A DNA stretch of 10,433 bases, taken from NCBI GenBank assembly GCA_030050125.1, contig JASIJN010000191.1:1-10433 (forward strand), given 5' to 3'. This document shows, one piece after another, positions 1 to 5,619 of the stretch (its first letter is position 1; each line of letters begins with the position of its first letter). The position numbers and the translations under genes were made by a program. This stretch comes from Streptosporangiaceae bacterium. GTDB taxonomy: Bacteria > Actinomycetota > Actinomycetes > Streptosporangiales > Streptosporangiaceae. The notes below the pieces were generated by a model. The model ran no database searches. It worked only from the letters and a program-made list of their open reading frames with translations, and was not told the DNA's origin.

Positions 1-419
1 AGACGTGGCGGCTGCTGGAACAACAGCAGCGGACCAGGGCCGACGATGACCGCATGATCCATACCGCGCATGCATCCCGCTATCACTGGGGCCAGGTACC
101 CGCGGCGGCCCCGGCACGCCTGGCTCGCGGCGAATGGCTGATCTCCCGGGTCTATGCGGTGCTCGAGCGGGCCGAGCCCGCGCTATACCACGCCCGCCGG
201 GTCCTTGACCTGTGCCAGGACAACCGCATCGGCGACTTCGACCTGGCCTTCGCCTACGAGGCGCTGGCCCGAGCCCACGCAATCGCCGGTGACGCCGCAC
301 TGGCGAGGGACTACACCGACCAGGCCCTCGGCGCGGCCGAAGACATCGCCGACGACGAGGACCGCGACCTAGTTCTCGCCGACCTGGAAACCGTGCCCGG
401 CCAGCCACGGTACTGGTAG
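1..419 (+). CDS. 3' part of a small TPR-like helical protein, 5' end outside window
   Basis: The reading frame is open from base 3 and runs into the window from the left, so the gene is partial. The ATG at 54 is probably internal, because the codons before it (TWRLLEQQQRTRADDDR) read as normal coding sequence and there is no ribosome site near 54. The visible 139 residues are rich in Ala, Arg, Asp and Glu and form helical pairs. ARGEWLISRVYAVL, AEPALYHARRVLDLC and DLAFAYEALARAHAIAGD look like degenerate tetratricopeptide repeats, and the protein ends in DLETVPGQPRYW. From memory, small actinobacterial proteins of unknown function share this layout. No catalytic motif, signal peptide or membrane segment is visible. 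A scaffold or protein-binding role would be inference from the TPR-like pattern alone. The coding call is strong, the function open. Confidence 0.8.
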   Translation, partial: TWRLLEQQQRTRADDDRMIHTAHASRYHWGQVPAAAPARLARGEWLISRVYAVLERAEPALYHARRVLDLCQDNRIGDFDLAFAYEALARAHAIAGDAALARDYTDQALGAAEDIADDEDRDLVLADLETVPGQPRYW

Positions 420-434
420 CCGGCTCACCACCCG

Positions 435-450
435 GGCACCAGGCGGTGCC
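435..450 (+). terminator. possible terminator hairpin after the TPR-like gene
   Basis: GGCACC-AGGC-GGTGCC is a perfect 6-bp stem with a 4-base loop, 16 bases after the stop codon of the upstream gene. There is no T-run after it, as is common for terminators in high-GC actinomycetes. Part of it overlaps one of the GGTGCCGTT repeats, so it could instead be a protein-binding site. Confidence 0.35.
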
Positions 451-747
451 GTTGCCACCGGATGACCCCGAGCCGCTGGGCGGATATCCACCGTGCGACG
501 TGCGCGGTCGCCAGGGCCGGGCTCACGCCAGTGCCCCCCCGCCGAACCCTGTGCGGCATGCGCGTTGTCCGGGTGCGGCCCCGTGCCGGCAGCCGGTGCC
601 CGTGCGGTGCCGCGATGAACCGCTGCGGGGCGGGTTGCGTTTGCCTTCTGTAGGCGGGTGCCCGCCGAGGATGACCAGGATCCGGCGGATCCTTACCGAA
701 GGGCCGGCGCGCCGGGTGCCGTTCCTGCGCTGTTGGCGGCGGGGGCG

Positions 748-777
748 TTGACCGGCGGCTGCTTGTGCCCTTACCCA
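748..777 (+). promoter_or_regulatory. candidate promoter of the DUF2207-like gene
   Basis: TTGACC at 748-753 matches five of six bases of the housekeeping -35 consensus. With an 18-base spacer it is followed by TACCCA at 772-777, a weak -10. Transcription would start near 784 and leave a leader of about 28 bases that includes the GGCAC/GTGCC hairpin. The -35 is good and the -10 poor, so this stays tentative. Confidence 0.3.
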
Positions 778-811
778 TCTGGGCACGCTCGGTGCCGTTA
801 GGGAGGGCGGG

Positions 812-2041
812 ATGCCGTCAGGCCCGGGAGAGCCGTCACCCGCCGTGGCTGCCTTTCTCCTCAACGACTGCAAGTACTCGCAGCGGGTGTTCTCCCGCTG
901 CCTGCGCGACCTGGCCGATGCGGGCGCGGTCCGGTTCCAGACCCATCCCAGTGGCGCGGTCACGGTCAGCGCGGCTGGCCCGGCCCCCGGTCTGGCGCTT
1001 TGCGACTATGAGCGGGTCGCGCTGGCCCGGCTGTCAGCGCGCGCTGGCCCGGGAACCGGCGTTCCGCTGTCGGCGCTGGTCAGCGACGACGGGGCGTCGT
1101 CGGACCACTTCCGGGAACGGTTCACCGACGAGCTGGGCGCGGAGGCAGGGGCCGCCGGGCTGGCCAGGCGCTCATCGGGACGGGGCACCTGGCCGGCCGT
1201 GCTAGCGCTGCTGGCCGGCTGGGTATGCGCCGCGATCGTCGCTGCCGGGATCAATCAGCAGGCTGCCCTGCTCATCTTCGCAGCCGGAAGCGTCACGTCC
1301 GTCACGTCCTTGCTGGTCGCGCTCGCCCGGCGGCGCTGGCGCCCCACGCCGGAAGGAACGGCGGCGGCGAACCGGTGGCGGCAGCACCAGGCCGTCGCCG
1401 AGCCGGCCGGGCCGCAGCGTCACGGCAGTGGCGCAGCCCGGCCGGCCACCTCGGCCATGAGCAGCGGCGAGAATGCCCCGCTGCCGCGCGGCCAGGTGTG
1501 GTCGTCGTTCGGCGGGCAGTGGCACGTCGTCAAGGCCGGACCGGTGTACCAGCCGGAAACCTGGCCGACCCTGCGCACCCTTCGCGGCCTGATACTCCTC
1601 ACGGTGCTGGCAACGGCCTTCTTCGTGTTCTTCGGCATCATCGTCCTTGCCGTCGCGGACTCGCCCCAGTCGCAGTTCCACGTGAGCGCCGCAGCTGTCA
1701 TGCTGCTCATGTGCGCCCCGGCGGTACTCGGGCTGATCGTCATAACAGCCTGCTGGCAGCCCGCCTACCGGCGCCAGATGGCGCTGCCCGCCAGCCAGGC
1801 CTTCGCCGGCGAGGTAGTCAGGCGCTGGTCCGCGGACGCAGAAGGCTCCGGCCTGAGCGGCTACTACCTGAGCATCGACGATGGCTGCGGCCCGGCGGCC
1901 GTCACCTTCAGCGTCGAGGGCAACATGTACCAGAACATCGGCCTGGGCGACCAGGTGCGGGTCACCGTCAACCCCCGACTCGGGCTCCTGAACAACATCG
2001 AGGTCACCGCCACCGCATCCCACGGCCCGTATCCGTCATGA
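812..2041 (+). CDS. four-helix membrane protein related to the cytoplasmic half of DUF2207 proteins
   Basis: The 409-residue protein has no catalytic motif. Residues 8-120 look like the cytoplasmic winged-helix-like part of DUF2207-type membrane proteins (SPAVAAFLL, LRDLADAGAVRF, CDYERVALARL, RERFTDELGAEA). Two hydrophobic segments follow at about 127-146 and 150-170, then the basic stretch RRRWRPTPEGTAAANRWR, which resembles the family's RTxxGxxxxxRW signature. A linker rich in Ala and Gly leads to two more segments at about 258-282 and 289-313. Residues 331-400 form a small beta-rich domain (YYLSIDDGCGPAAVTFSV, GDQVRVTVNPRLGLL). The only in-frame start is ATG 812, preceded by GGGAGGG at 801-807 with an upstream in-frame stop at 749. 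The N-terminal signal peptide and extracellular DUF2207 domain of full-length relatives are absent. The role is unknown, and membrane location is confident. Confidence 0.8.
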   Translation: MPSGPGEPSPAVAAFLLNDCKYSQRVFSRCLRDLADAGAVRFQTHPSGAVTVSAAGPAPGLALCDYERVALARLSARAGPGTGVPLSALVSDDGASSDHFRERFTDELGAEAGAAGLARRSSGRGTWPAVLALLAGWVCAAIVAAGINQQAALLIFAAGSVTSVTSLLVALARRRWRPTPEGTAAANRWRQHQAVAEPAGPQRHGSGAARPATSAMSSGENAPLPRGQVWSSFGGQWHVVKAGPVYQPETWPTLRTLRGLILLTVLATAFFVFFGIIVLAVADSPQSQFHVSAAAVMLLMCAPAVLGLIVITACWQPAYRRQMALPASQAFAGEVVRRWSADAEGSGLSGYYLSIDDGCGPAAVTFSVEGNMYQNIGLGDQVRVTVNPRLGLLNNIEVTATASHGPYPS

Positions 2042-2074
2042 GCACGCGCGGGCAATCCGGCCAGCCGCGCAGAT

Positions 2075-2095
2075 GGCCCGCGCGCCACGCGGGCC
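2075..2095. terminator. bidirectional terminator hairpin between convergent genes
   Basis: GGCCCGCG-CGCCA-CGCGGGCC is a perfect 8-bp GC stem with a 5-base loop. It lies 34 bases after the plus-strand stop at 2041 and 56 bases after the minus-strand stop at 2151. Position and symmetry fit termination from both sides, although no T-run follows on either strand. A second, weaker GGGCC/GGCCC palindrome lies nearby at about 2110-2121. Confidence 0.55.
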
Positions 2096-2150
2096 CGCCG
2101 ACCGTGACAGGGCCGGGGCCCACGCTCGGCAAGCCCAACCGCGCGGCGGG

Positions 2151-4088
2151 TCATCGCCCCGCCGCGGCACCCGGCTGAACGGCATGGAACATGCCGCTGA
2201 TGCTGTGTTGCAACGGCGTGGAAGGTTGGCGAATCCCGAGTTCGGCCCGCCAGGGAGCGCCCGCTTGGGCATCGGCAACCACCGCCCCGAGGCATTCGGG
2301 TGCGAACGTTAGTGCTTCGGCCGCTGCCTGCGCCCACGACGCCAGGATCGTGAACTCCTCGGCTGCCAGCACGGGCCGGGATGAGGCTGCTCGTGAAGGC
2401 CGTGGCCTAGTGCCGGTGCTGGCGGCCCGGATCTGCTGGACTCTGATGTCGGCGAATTGTTTGCCGCTGTTGCTGGGCGGGCGGCCGTCGAAGCTGCGCC
2501 GGATCGCCGGGGTGATGCTCGCCGAGAGCAGGATGCCTTGTGCGCCGGGTTCCCGGGAGATCTCGCGGGTCTGCTGGCCGGGGCTCTTCCACAGGGCGAC
2601 GACCGGCAAGGGGTTCTGTCCGGGCAGTGCGGAGCGCCGGGCCATGCCGAAAGAGGTCAGCGTCAGCACGGCTGAGCCGGGATCGTCGGCCAAGACGCTG
2701 GCGTACCGGGCGGCCCACCGGGAGCTGAGCTGGGGGCCGTCGAGCAGTGGCGTCACGACGATCATCGGGCCGACGGAGCGGATGACACTGGCCACGTCGT
2801 CGGTCTGGGCGAGGTCCTCGCACACCAGTGAGGCGAGTGTGACCTCATCGCCGAACTCGACGAACTGGACTGACCGCGGGGGCACCTCGATCGCCTCCCA
2901 CCAGCGGGTGTGCGGGTGCAGCGGGCCGCTCAGGTGATACTGGCGGAGTTGGGTGTCATCCAGGGACCACCGGTGGTGCTTGCTCTGGCGGACATGCATC
3001 CACTGGCCGCCGGCGCAAACGCCGATGTGTACCCAGTTGCGCGGGAACTGCCCCGGCTGTGCCGCACGCTCCCGGACGCCGGTGACCAGCCCGGTCACTC
3101 CGTGACGGGCCAGGAGCACCTCCAGATCATCGATCTCGGTGTCCTCGACCGCGCTTTCCGGCAGGACGACGACATCGACGGCGCCGGCCCGGTCCCGCGC
3201 CGCGGCGAGCACCCGGTCCGCCAGGGCCAGGTCGAGCCGTTCGGAGGGCGCGAACTCGAAAAAGCCGAAGGGGTCGTTGGCCAGCCGCTGCAGGGGTCCC
3301 CCCACCGGCCGGAAGTCTGCTGCTCGTATCCGCAGTGGCCACGGCAGGAGCAGGTAGTTCACCCTCTCGCTGGATGGCTGGGTGCCCAGGCCGCAGGCGG
3401 GCGCTTTGTGCCACCGGGCCTCCACGCCGGGACCGAGCACGCAGGCATTGCGGGACAGCGCGCGCACCGAGCTGCCGGCCGGGGGGGTGCGGACCTTGGG
3501 CAGCACCCGGATCAAGTGCGCCGACACGCGTGCCAGCGAGCCCGTCCTGGCCAGCAACTCCCGGCCACGAGCCCGGTAGAGCAGACCGTCGGTGCCGGAG
3601 GCGTCGAGGGCAGCGATGCCCAGCCCGGCGCACGCCTCGTCCGCGATCGCGTGCAGGGTCAGCAGCGCCTCACACAGCCGCCAGTCGCGGGCCTGGGTGA
3701 GATCGCCGAGCGGGCTCCCGGCCCGGTCGCGCAGGACCGCCCACTCCCGGGCCAGCAGGCCCGGTATCGCTTCGTTCCGGTCCTCGGCCCAGGAGCCCCA
3801 CCGCCCGGCCGTACTGGCAACCGCGCCGGGCCAGTCCGGAAAGCTGGCTGGCGGCCACGTCAAGCCGGCGGGCGGGGACAGAGCGAAGCGGTAAGCCTGC
3901 GAGCGCTGCAGGATCACCTCAGTCAGCGCGAACACATCCGGGGGCCATTCGAGAAGCTCGTCGCCGATCTCGGTGCCCGACATTGCCCGCCACACCGACG
4001 CGAGCGTCTGAGCTTCCGGGGCGTCGCCCCAGCCGGGACCGGCGCGGGTGACCATCGGCGCGGCTGAGCGGGCCAGGACAGCAGGCAT
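2151..4088 (-). CDS. large protein with C-terminal nitrilase-fold (carbon-nitrogen hydrolase) domain
   Basis: The 645-residue protein has two parts. Residues 1 to about 240 are helical and Ala/Arg/Trp-rich, and I do not recognise them. From about 243 (NYLLLPWPLRI) to 540 it reads as a nitrilase-superfamily fold. VVLPES supplies the Glu near 311, RQSKHHRW the Lys near 370 and LVCEDLAQ the Cys near 423, in the order and rough spacing of the Glu-Lys-Cys triad. WAARYASVLADDPGSAVLTL follows. About 100 less conserved residues form the C-terminus. No signal peptide or membrane helix is seen, so it is probably cytoplasmic. The frame stays open up to an ATG at 4160, but the ATG at 4088 is preferred because GAGGGAG lies 6 bases upstream and the longer form would overlap ltrA by 62 bases. 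The gene sits 10 bases after ltrA, so coupled translation is likely. Substrate unknown: amidase, nitrilase, N-acyltransferase or NAD-related activities are all possible. From memory, nitrilase domains of this general kind are fused to reverse transcriptases in defence (DRT1/UG1) proteins; no reverse transcriptase is present here. Confidence 0.85.
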   Translation of the reverse strand: MPAVLARSAAPMVTRAGPGWGDAPEAQTLASVWRAMSGTEIGDELLEWPPDVFALTEVILQRSQAYRFALSPPAGLTWPPASFPDWPGAVASTAGRWGSWAEDRNEAIPGLLAREWAVLRDRAGSPLGDLTQARDWRLCEALLTLHAIADEACAGLGIAALDASGTDGLLYRARGRELLARTGSLARVSAHLIRVLPKVRTPPAGSSVRALSRNACVLGPGVEARWHKAPACGLGTQPSSERVNYLLLPWPLRIRAADFRPVGGPLQRLANDPFGFFEFAPSERLDLALADRVLAAARDRAGAVDVVVLPESAVEDTEIDDLEVLLARHGVTGLVTGVRERAAQPGQFPRNWVHIGVCAGGQWMHVRQSKHHRWSLDDTQLRQYHLSGPLHPHTRWWEAIEVPPRSVQFVEFGDEVTLASLVCEDLAQTDDVASVIRSVGPMIVVTPLLDGPQLSSRWAARYASVLADDPGSAVLTLTSFGMARRSALPGQNPLPVVALWKSPGQQTREISREPGAQGILLSASITPAIRRSFDGRPPSNSGKQFADIRVQQIRAASTGTRPRPSRAASSRPVLAAEEFTILASWAQAAAEALTFAPECLGAVVADAQAGAPWRAELGIRQPSTPLQHSISGMFHAVQPGAAAGR

Positions 4089-4101
4089 GATTGCTCCCTC
4101 A
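4089..4101 (-). promoter_or_regulatory. ribosome binding site overlapping the ltrA stop, decides the nitrilase start
   Basis: Reading the minus strand, the ltrA TGA is followed directly by GGGAGCAATC and then ATG at 4088. GAGGGAG pairs well with the 16S anti-SD end at normal spacing. It overlaps the last base of the ltrA stop, the classic layout for translational coupling. Confidence 0.75.
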
Positions 4102-5409
4102 GGCGCGGCCGGTGCATTCCCGGCGCGCAGCTGGCATTGATCTCGGCTTCCGCGCCGCACCCGTGTTGCGGCGGGGTGAGCGGTGGCGGGCCTCGGCTGC
4201 CAGGCCCAGGACGAGGACGGCGGTGAGAGCGGGCACCAGGAAGACCGGGACCACGATGGCGCCCATGAAGACCAGGCCCAGGGCGGCCAGGGCGGTTGCT
4301 GTCCGCCATGCCCGGGCCGGCGCGGTCATGTTGCGGGAGGGCAGCGCGGCGCTGGCCAGCAGGTAGACGCTGACGCCGCCGTAGAGCGCCGCTCTGGGCC
4401 CGTCGCCGATGGTGCCGCCGTCGTGGGCGGCCAGGATCGCGATATGCATCCCGGCGCTGGCCGCGGCGATGCCCGCCACGATGGGCAGGTTGGCCGCGGT
4501 GAAGCGGGCGATAGACCTGGGCCCGCCGAGGGCCTGGCGGTCCGCGGAGGCGAGCCACGCCCACCACAGCGCGGCGAGCGTCAGCAGCGCGGCGGCGAGC
4601 ACAACGGCGAGCGGGAGGCTCCAGGGCCGGAAAGCGGCGGCGCTGATCAGCCGGGCGACCGACTCGCCGAGCACGATCAGCACGAACAGCTGGAACCGGT
4701 CGGCCAGGTGGGAGGAGTTGATCGGGACCCACCGGCCGGGCGCCAGCATCGCCAGCGCCCCGGCCGTGTCGGCGAGCAGCGCAACGGCCCAGAACGCATA
4801 CCGCAGCGGGCCGCAAACCGCGAGCGAGGCCAGCCACAAGATCCCGCTGCCGCCGAAGAACGCCAGATAGCGGCCATACAAGGCCCTTGTAGCTGGCAGA
4901 TAGTGCCGCGCCCGGGCATACAGGACCAGCTGCAGCCCGCGCAGGCAGCAGAAGGCGATAACGAAACCCGTGGTGTCGCCGGACAGCGCACGCGACGCGC
5001 TGGCCCCCAACGCGACGCACAGTAGCATCGCGGTCAGGAACGCCGCACGGTGCGCGGTGTCCTCGGACTCATGCCGGTCGGCGTAGAACGTGAACATCAC
5101 CCACAGCCACCAGATCGGGATGAACAGCATCGCGAACCGGGCCAGCCCGCCCAGGGCAGGATGGTCTTGGAGCGCGCCGGCCAGCTGACCGACCGCGCCG
5201 GCGACCACCAAGTCGAAGAACAGTTCAACCCAGCTGGCACTGCGCGCATCCAGATGGTGGCCGTTCGCGGTCCGCAACTGGGGCGGGCTGACCCGCACCG
5301 CCCCGAGTCCGGCACGGGCCCGGACGCCGGCCAGCAAGCCGGGCCGGGACAGCAGGCTGGCCCCCTGGGCCATCGGCTCAGGAGCGACAGCGCGAACCGC
5401 GGCTGACAT
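4099..5409 (-). CDS. ltrA: LtrA-family (low temperature requirement A) membrane protein
   Basis: The 436-residue integral membrane protein is dominated by about ten to twelve hydrophobic segments between residues 60 and 405. Two LtrA-family hallmarks are clear: SWVELFFDLVVAGAVGQLA at 59-77 and HLADRFQLFVLIVLGES at 234-250, with WWLWVMFTFYADR between them at 100-112. The N-terminal 50 residues and the Arg-rich C-terminal 30 residues are probably cytoplasmic tails. The family is named from a Listeria mutant defective in growth at low temperature; the molecular activity is not established, and transport or sensing has been proposed. Length is normal for the family. The ATG at 5409 has a good AAAGGA ribosome site at 5421-5416. 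The gene is the first of a two-gene unit with the nitrilase-fold gene, and a structured leader lies just upstream. The symbol reflects family membership only. Confidence 0.9.
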   Translation of the reverse strand: MSAAVRAVAPEPMAQGASLLSRPGLLAGVRARAGLGAVRVSPPQLRTANGHHLDARSASWVELFFDLVVAGAVGQLAGALQDHPALGGLARFAMLFIPIWWLWVMFTFYADRHESEDTAHRAAFLTAMLLCVALGASASRALSGDTTGFVIAFCCLRGLQLVLYARARHYLPATRALYGRYLAFFGGSGILWLASLAVCGPLRYAFWAVALLADTAGALAMLAPGRWVPINSSHLADRFQLFVLIVLGESVARLISAAAFRPWSLPLAVVLAAALLTLAALWWAWLASADRQALGGPRSIARFTAANLPIVAGIAAASAGMHIAILAAHDGGTIGDGPRAALYGGVSVYLLASAALPSRNMTAPARAWRTATALAALGLVFMGAIVVPVFLVPALTAVLVLGLAAEARHRSPRRNTGAARKPRSMPAARRECTGRA

Positions 5410-5436
5410 GAGAATTCCTTTCCATCGACGAGGTGC

Positions 5437-5505
5437 GGACCCGGCGCCGGGCCCTGCCTGCGGGTGCGCGTCAGGTGCTGCGGACGCCCAGCACGGGCAG
5501 GGCCC
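5437..5505 (-). promoter_or_regulatory. structured leader upstream of ltrA with two mutually exclusive folds
   Basis: On the minus strand, GGGCCCTGCC (5505-5496) can pair perfectly with GGCAGGGCCC (5458-5449), enclosing an inner GTGCTG/CAGCAC hairpin (5494-5489 with 5480-5475) with an 8-base loop. The 3' arm of that long stem is also the 5' arm of a second hairpin, GGGCCCG-GCGC-CGGGTCC (5454-5437), with seven pairs including one G-U. The two folds share 5454-5449 and so exclude one another. The second hairpin ends 15 bases before the ltrA ribosome site. This resembles attenuators and thermosensors in architecture. No T-run follows, and no known riboswitch motif is recognised. Confidence 0.4.
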
Positions 5506-5540
5506 AGCGTGTGGTCAGGCGGACATCGGTTCCAAGGATG

Positions 5541-5556
5541 CGGCCGGCCGGCCGGC
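5541..5556. repeat. short GGCC tandem repeat
   Basis: CGGCCGGCCGGCCGGC is a low-complexity tandem of CGGC units in the spacer between the large regulator and ltrA. It can fold on itself but has no further sign of function. Confidence 0.4.
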
Positions 5557-5600
5557 TGCCGCTTCGCCCGTTAGGGCCAACCTGATGCGGCCGTGACAGA

Positions 5601-5616
5601 TGGCCCGATCGGGCCA
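5601..5616 (-). terminator. perfect 16-base palindrome just after the regulator stop
   Basis: TGGCCCGATCGGGCCA is a perfect palindrome three bases downstream of the stop codon of the large regulator gene on the minus strand. As RNA it forms a 6-bp stem with a GATC loop. Its position fits a terminator that separates the regulator from ltrA. There is no T-run, and a protein-binding site is an alternative. Confidence 0.4.
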
Positions 5617-5619
5617 GGC

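Larger units (their letters stand above)
420..811. other. 392-base intergenic region with palindromes and repeats, no convincing gene
   Basis: This is the only spacer longer than 300 bases. No frame gives a recognisable protein. The best small candidate is a cysteine-rich 63-codon frame at 462-653, which has no ribosome site and no known motif. Instead there is structure. The 9-mer GGTGCCGTT occurs at 445-453, 715-723 and 791-799. Perfect inverted repeats are AGGATCCGGCGGATCCT at 677-693, CCGGCGCGCCGG at 704-715 and GGCGG-GTGC-CCGCC at 654-665. A GGCAC/GTGCC hairpin lies at 782-796, just before the ribosome site of the next gene. Together these suggest a regulatory region for the plus-strand gene at 812. 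The palindromes could also be remnants of a decayed element, but no terminal repeats or transposase fragments are visible. Confidence 0.5.

Noticed and set aside
462..653. 63-codon cysteine-rich frame in the left spacer
   Set aside because: About 84 percent GC at third positions, but no ribosome site, no recognised motif, and it follows directly in the frame of the upstream gene. Possible but not supportable.
425..778. 117-codon minus-strand frame in the left spacer
   Set aside because: Arg/Pro-rich, no motif and no convincing start; typical of random GC-rich DNA.
420..811. Remnant of a mobile element in the palindrome-rich spacer
   Set aside because: No paired terminal inverted repeats, target duplication or transposase fragment was found.
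2910..4067. 385-codon plus-strand frame opposite the nitrilase-fold gene
   Set aside because: Low-complexity Gln/Arg/Gly-rich translation with no family motif, opposite a gene with a catalytic triad and a good ribosome site.
3923..5020. 365-codon minus-strand frame overlapping ltrA and the nitrilase-fold gene
   Set aside because: Arg/Pro-rich translation in a different frame of two well-supported genes; no start signal or motif.
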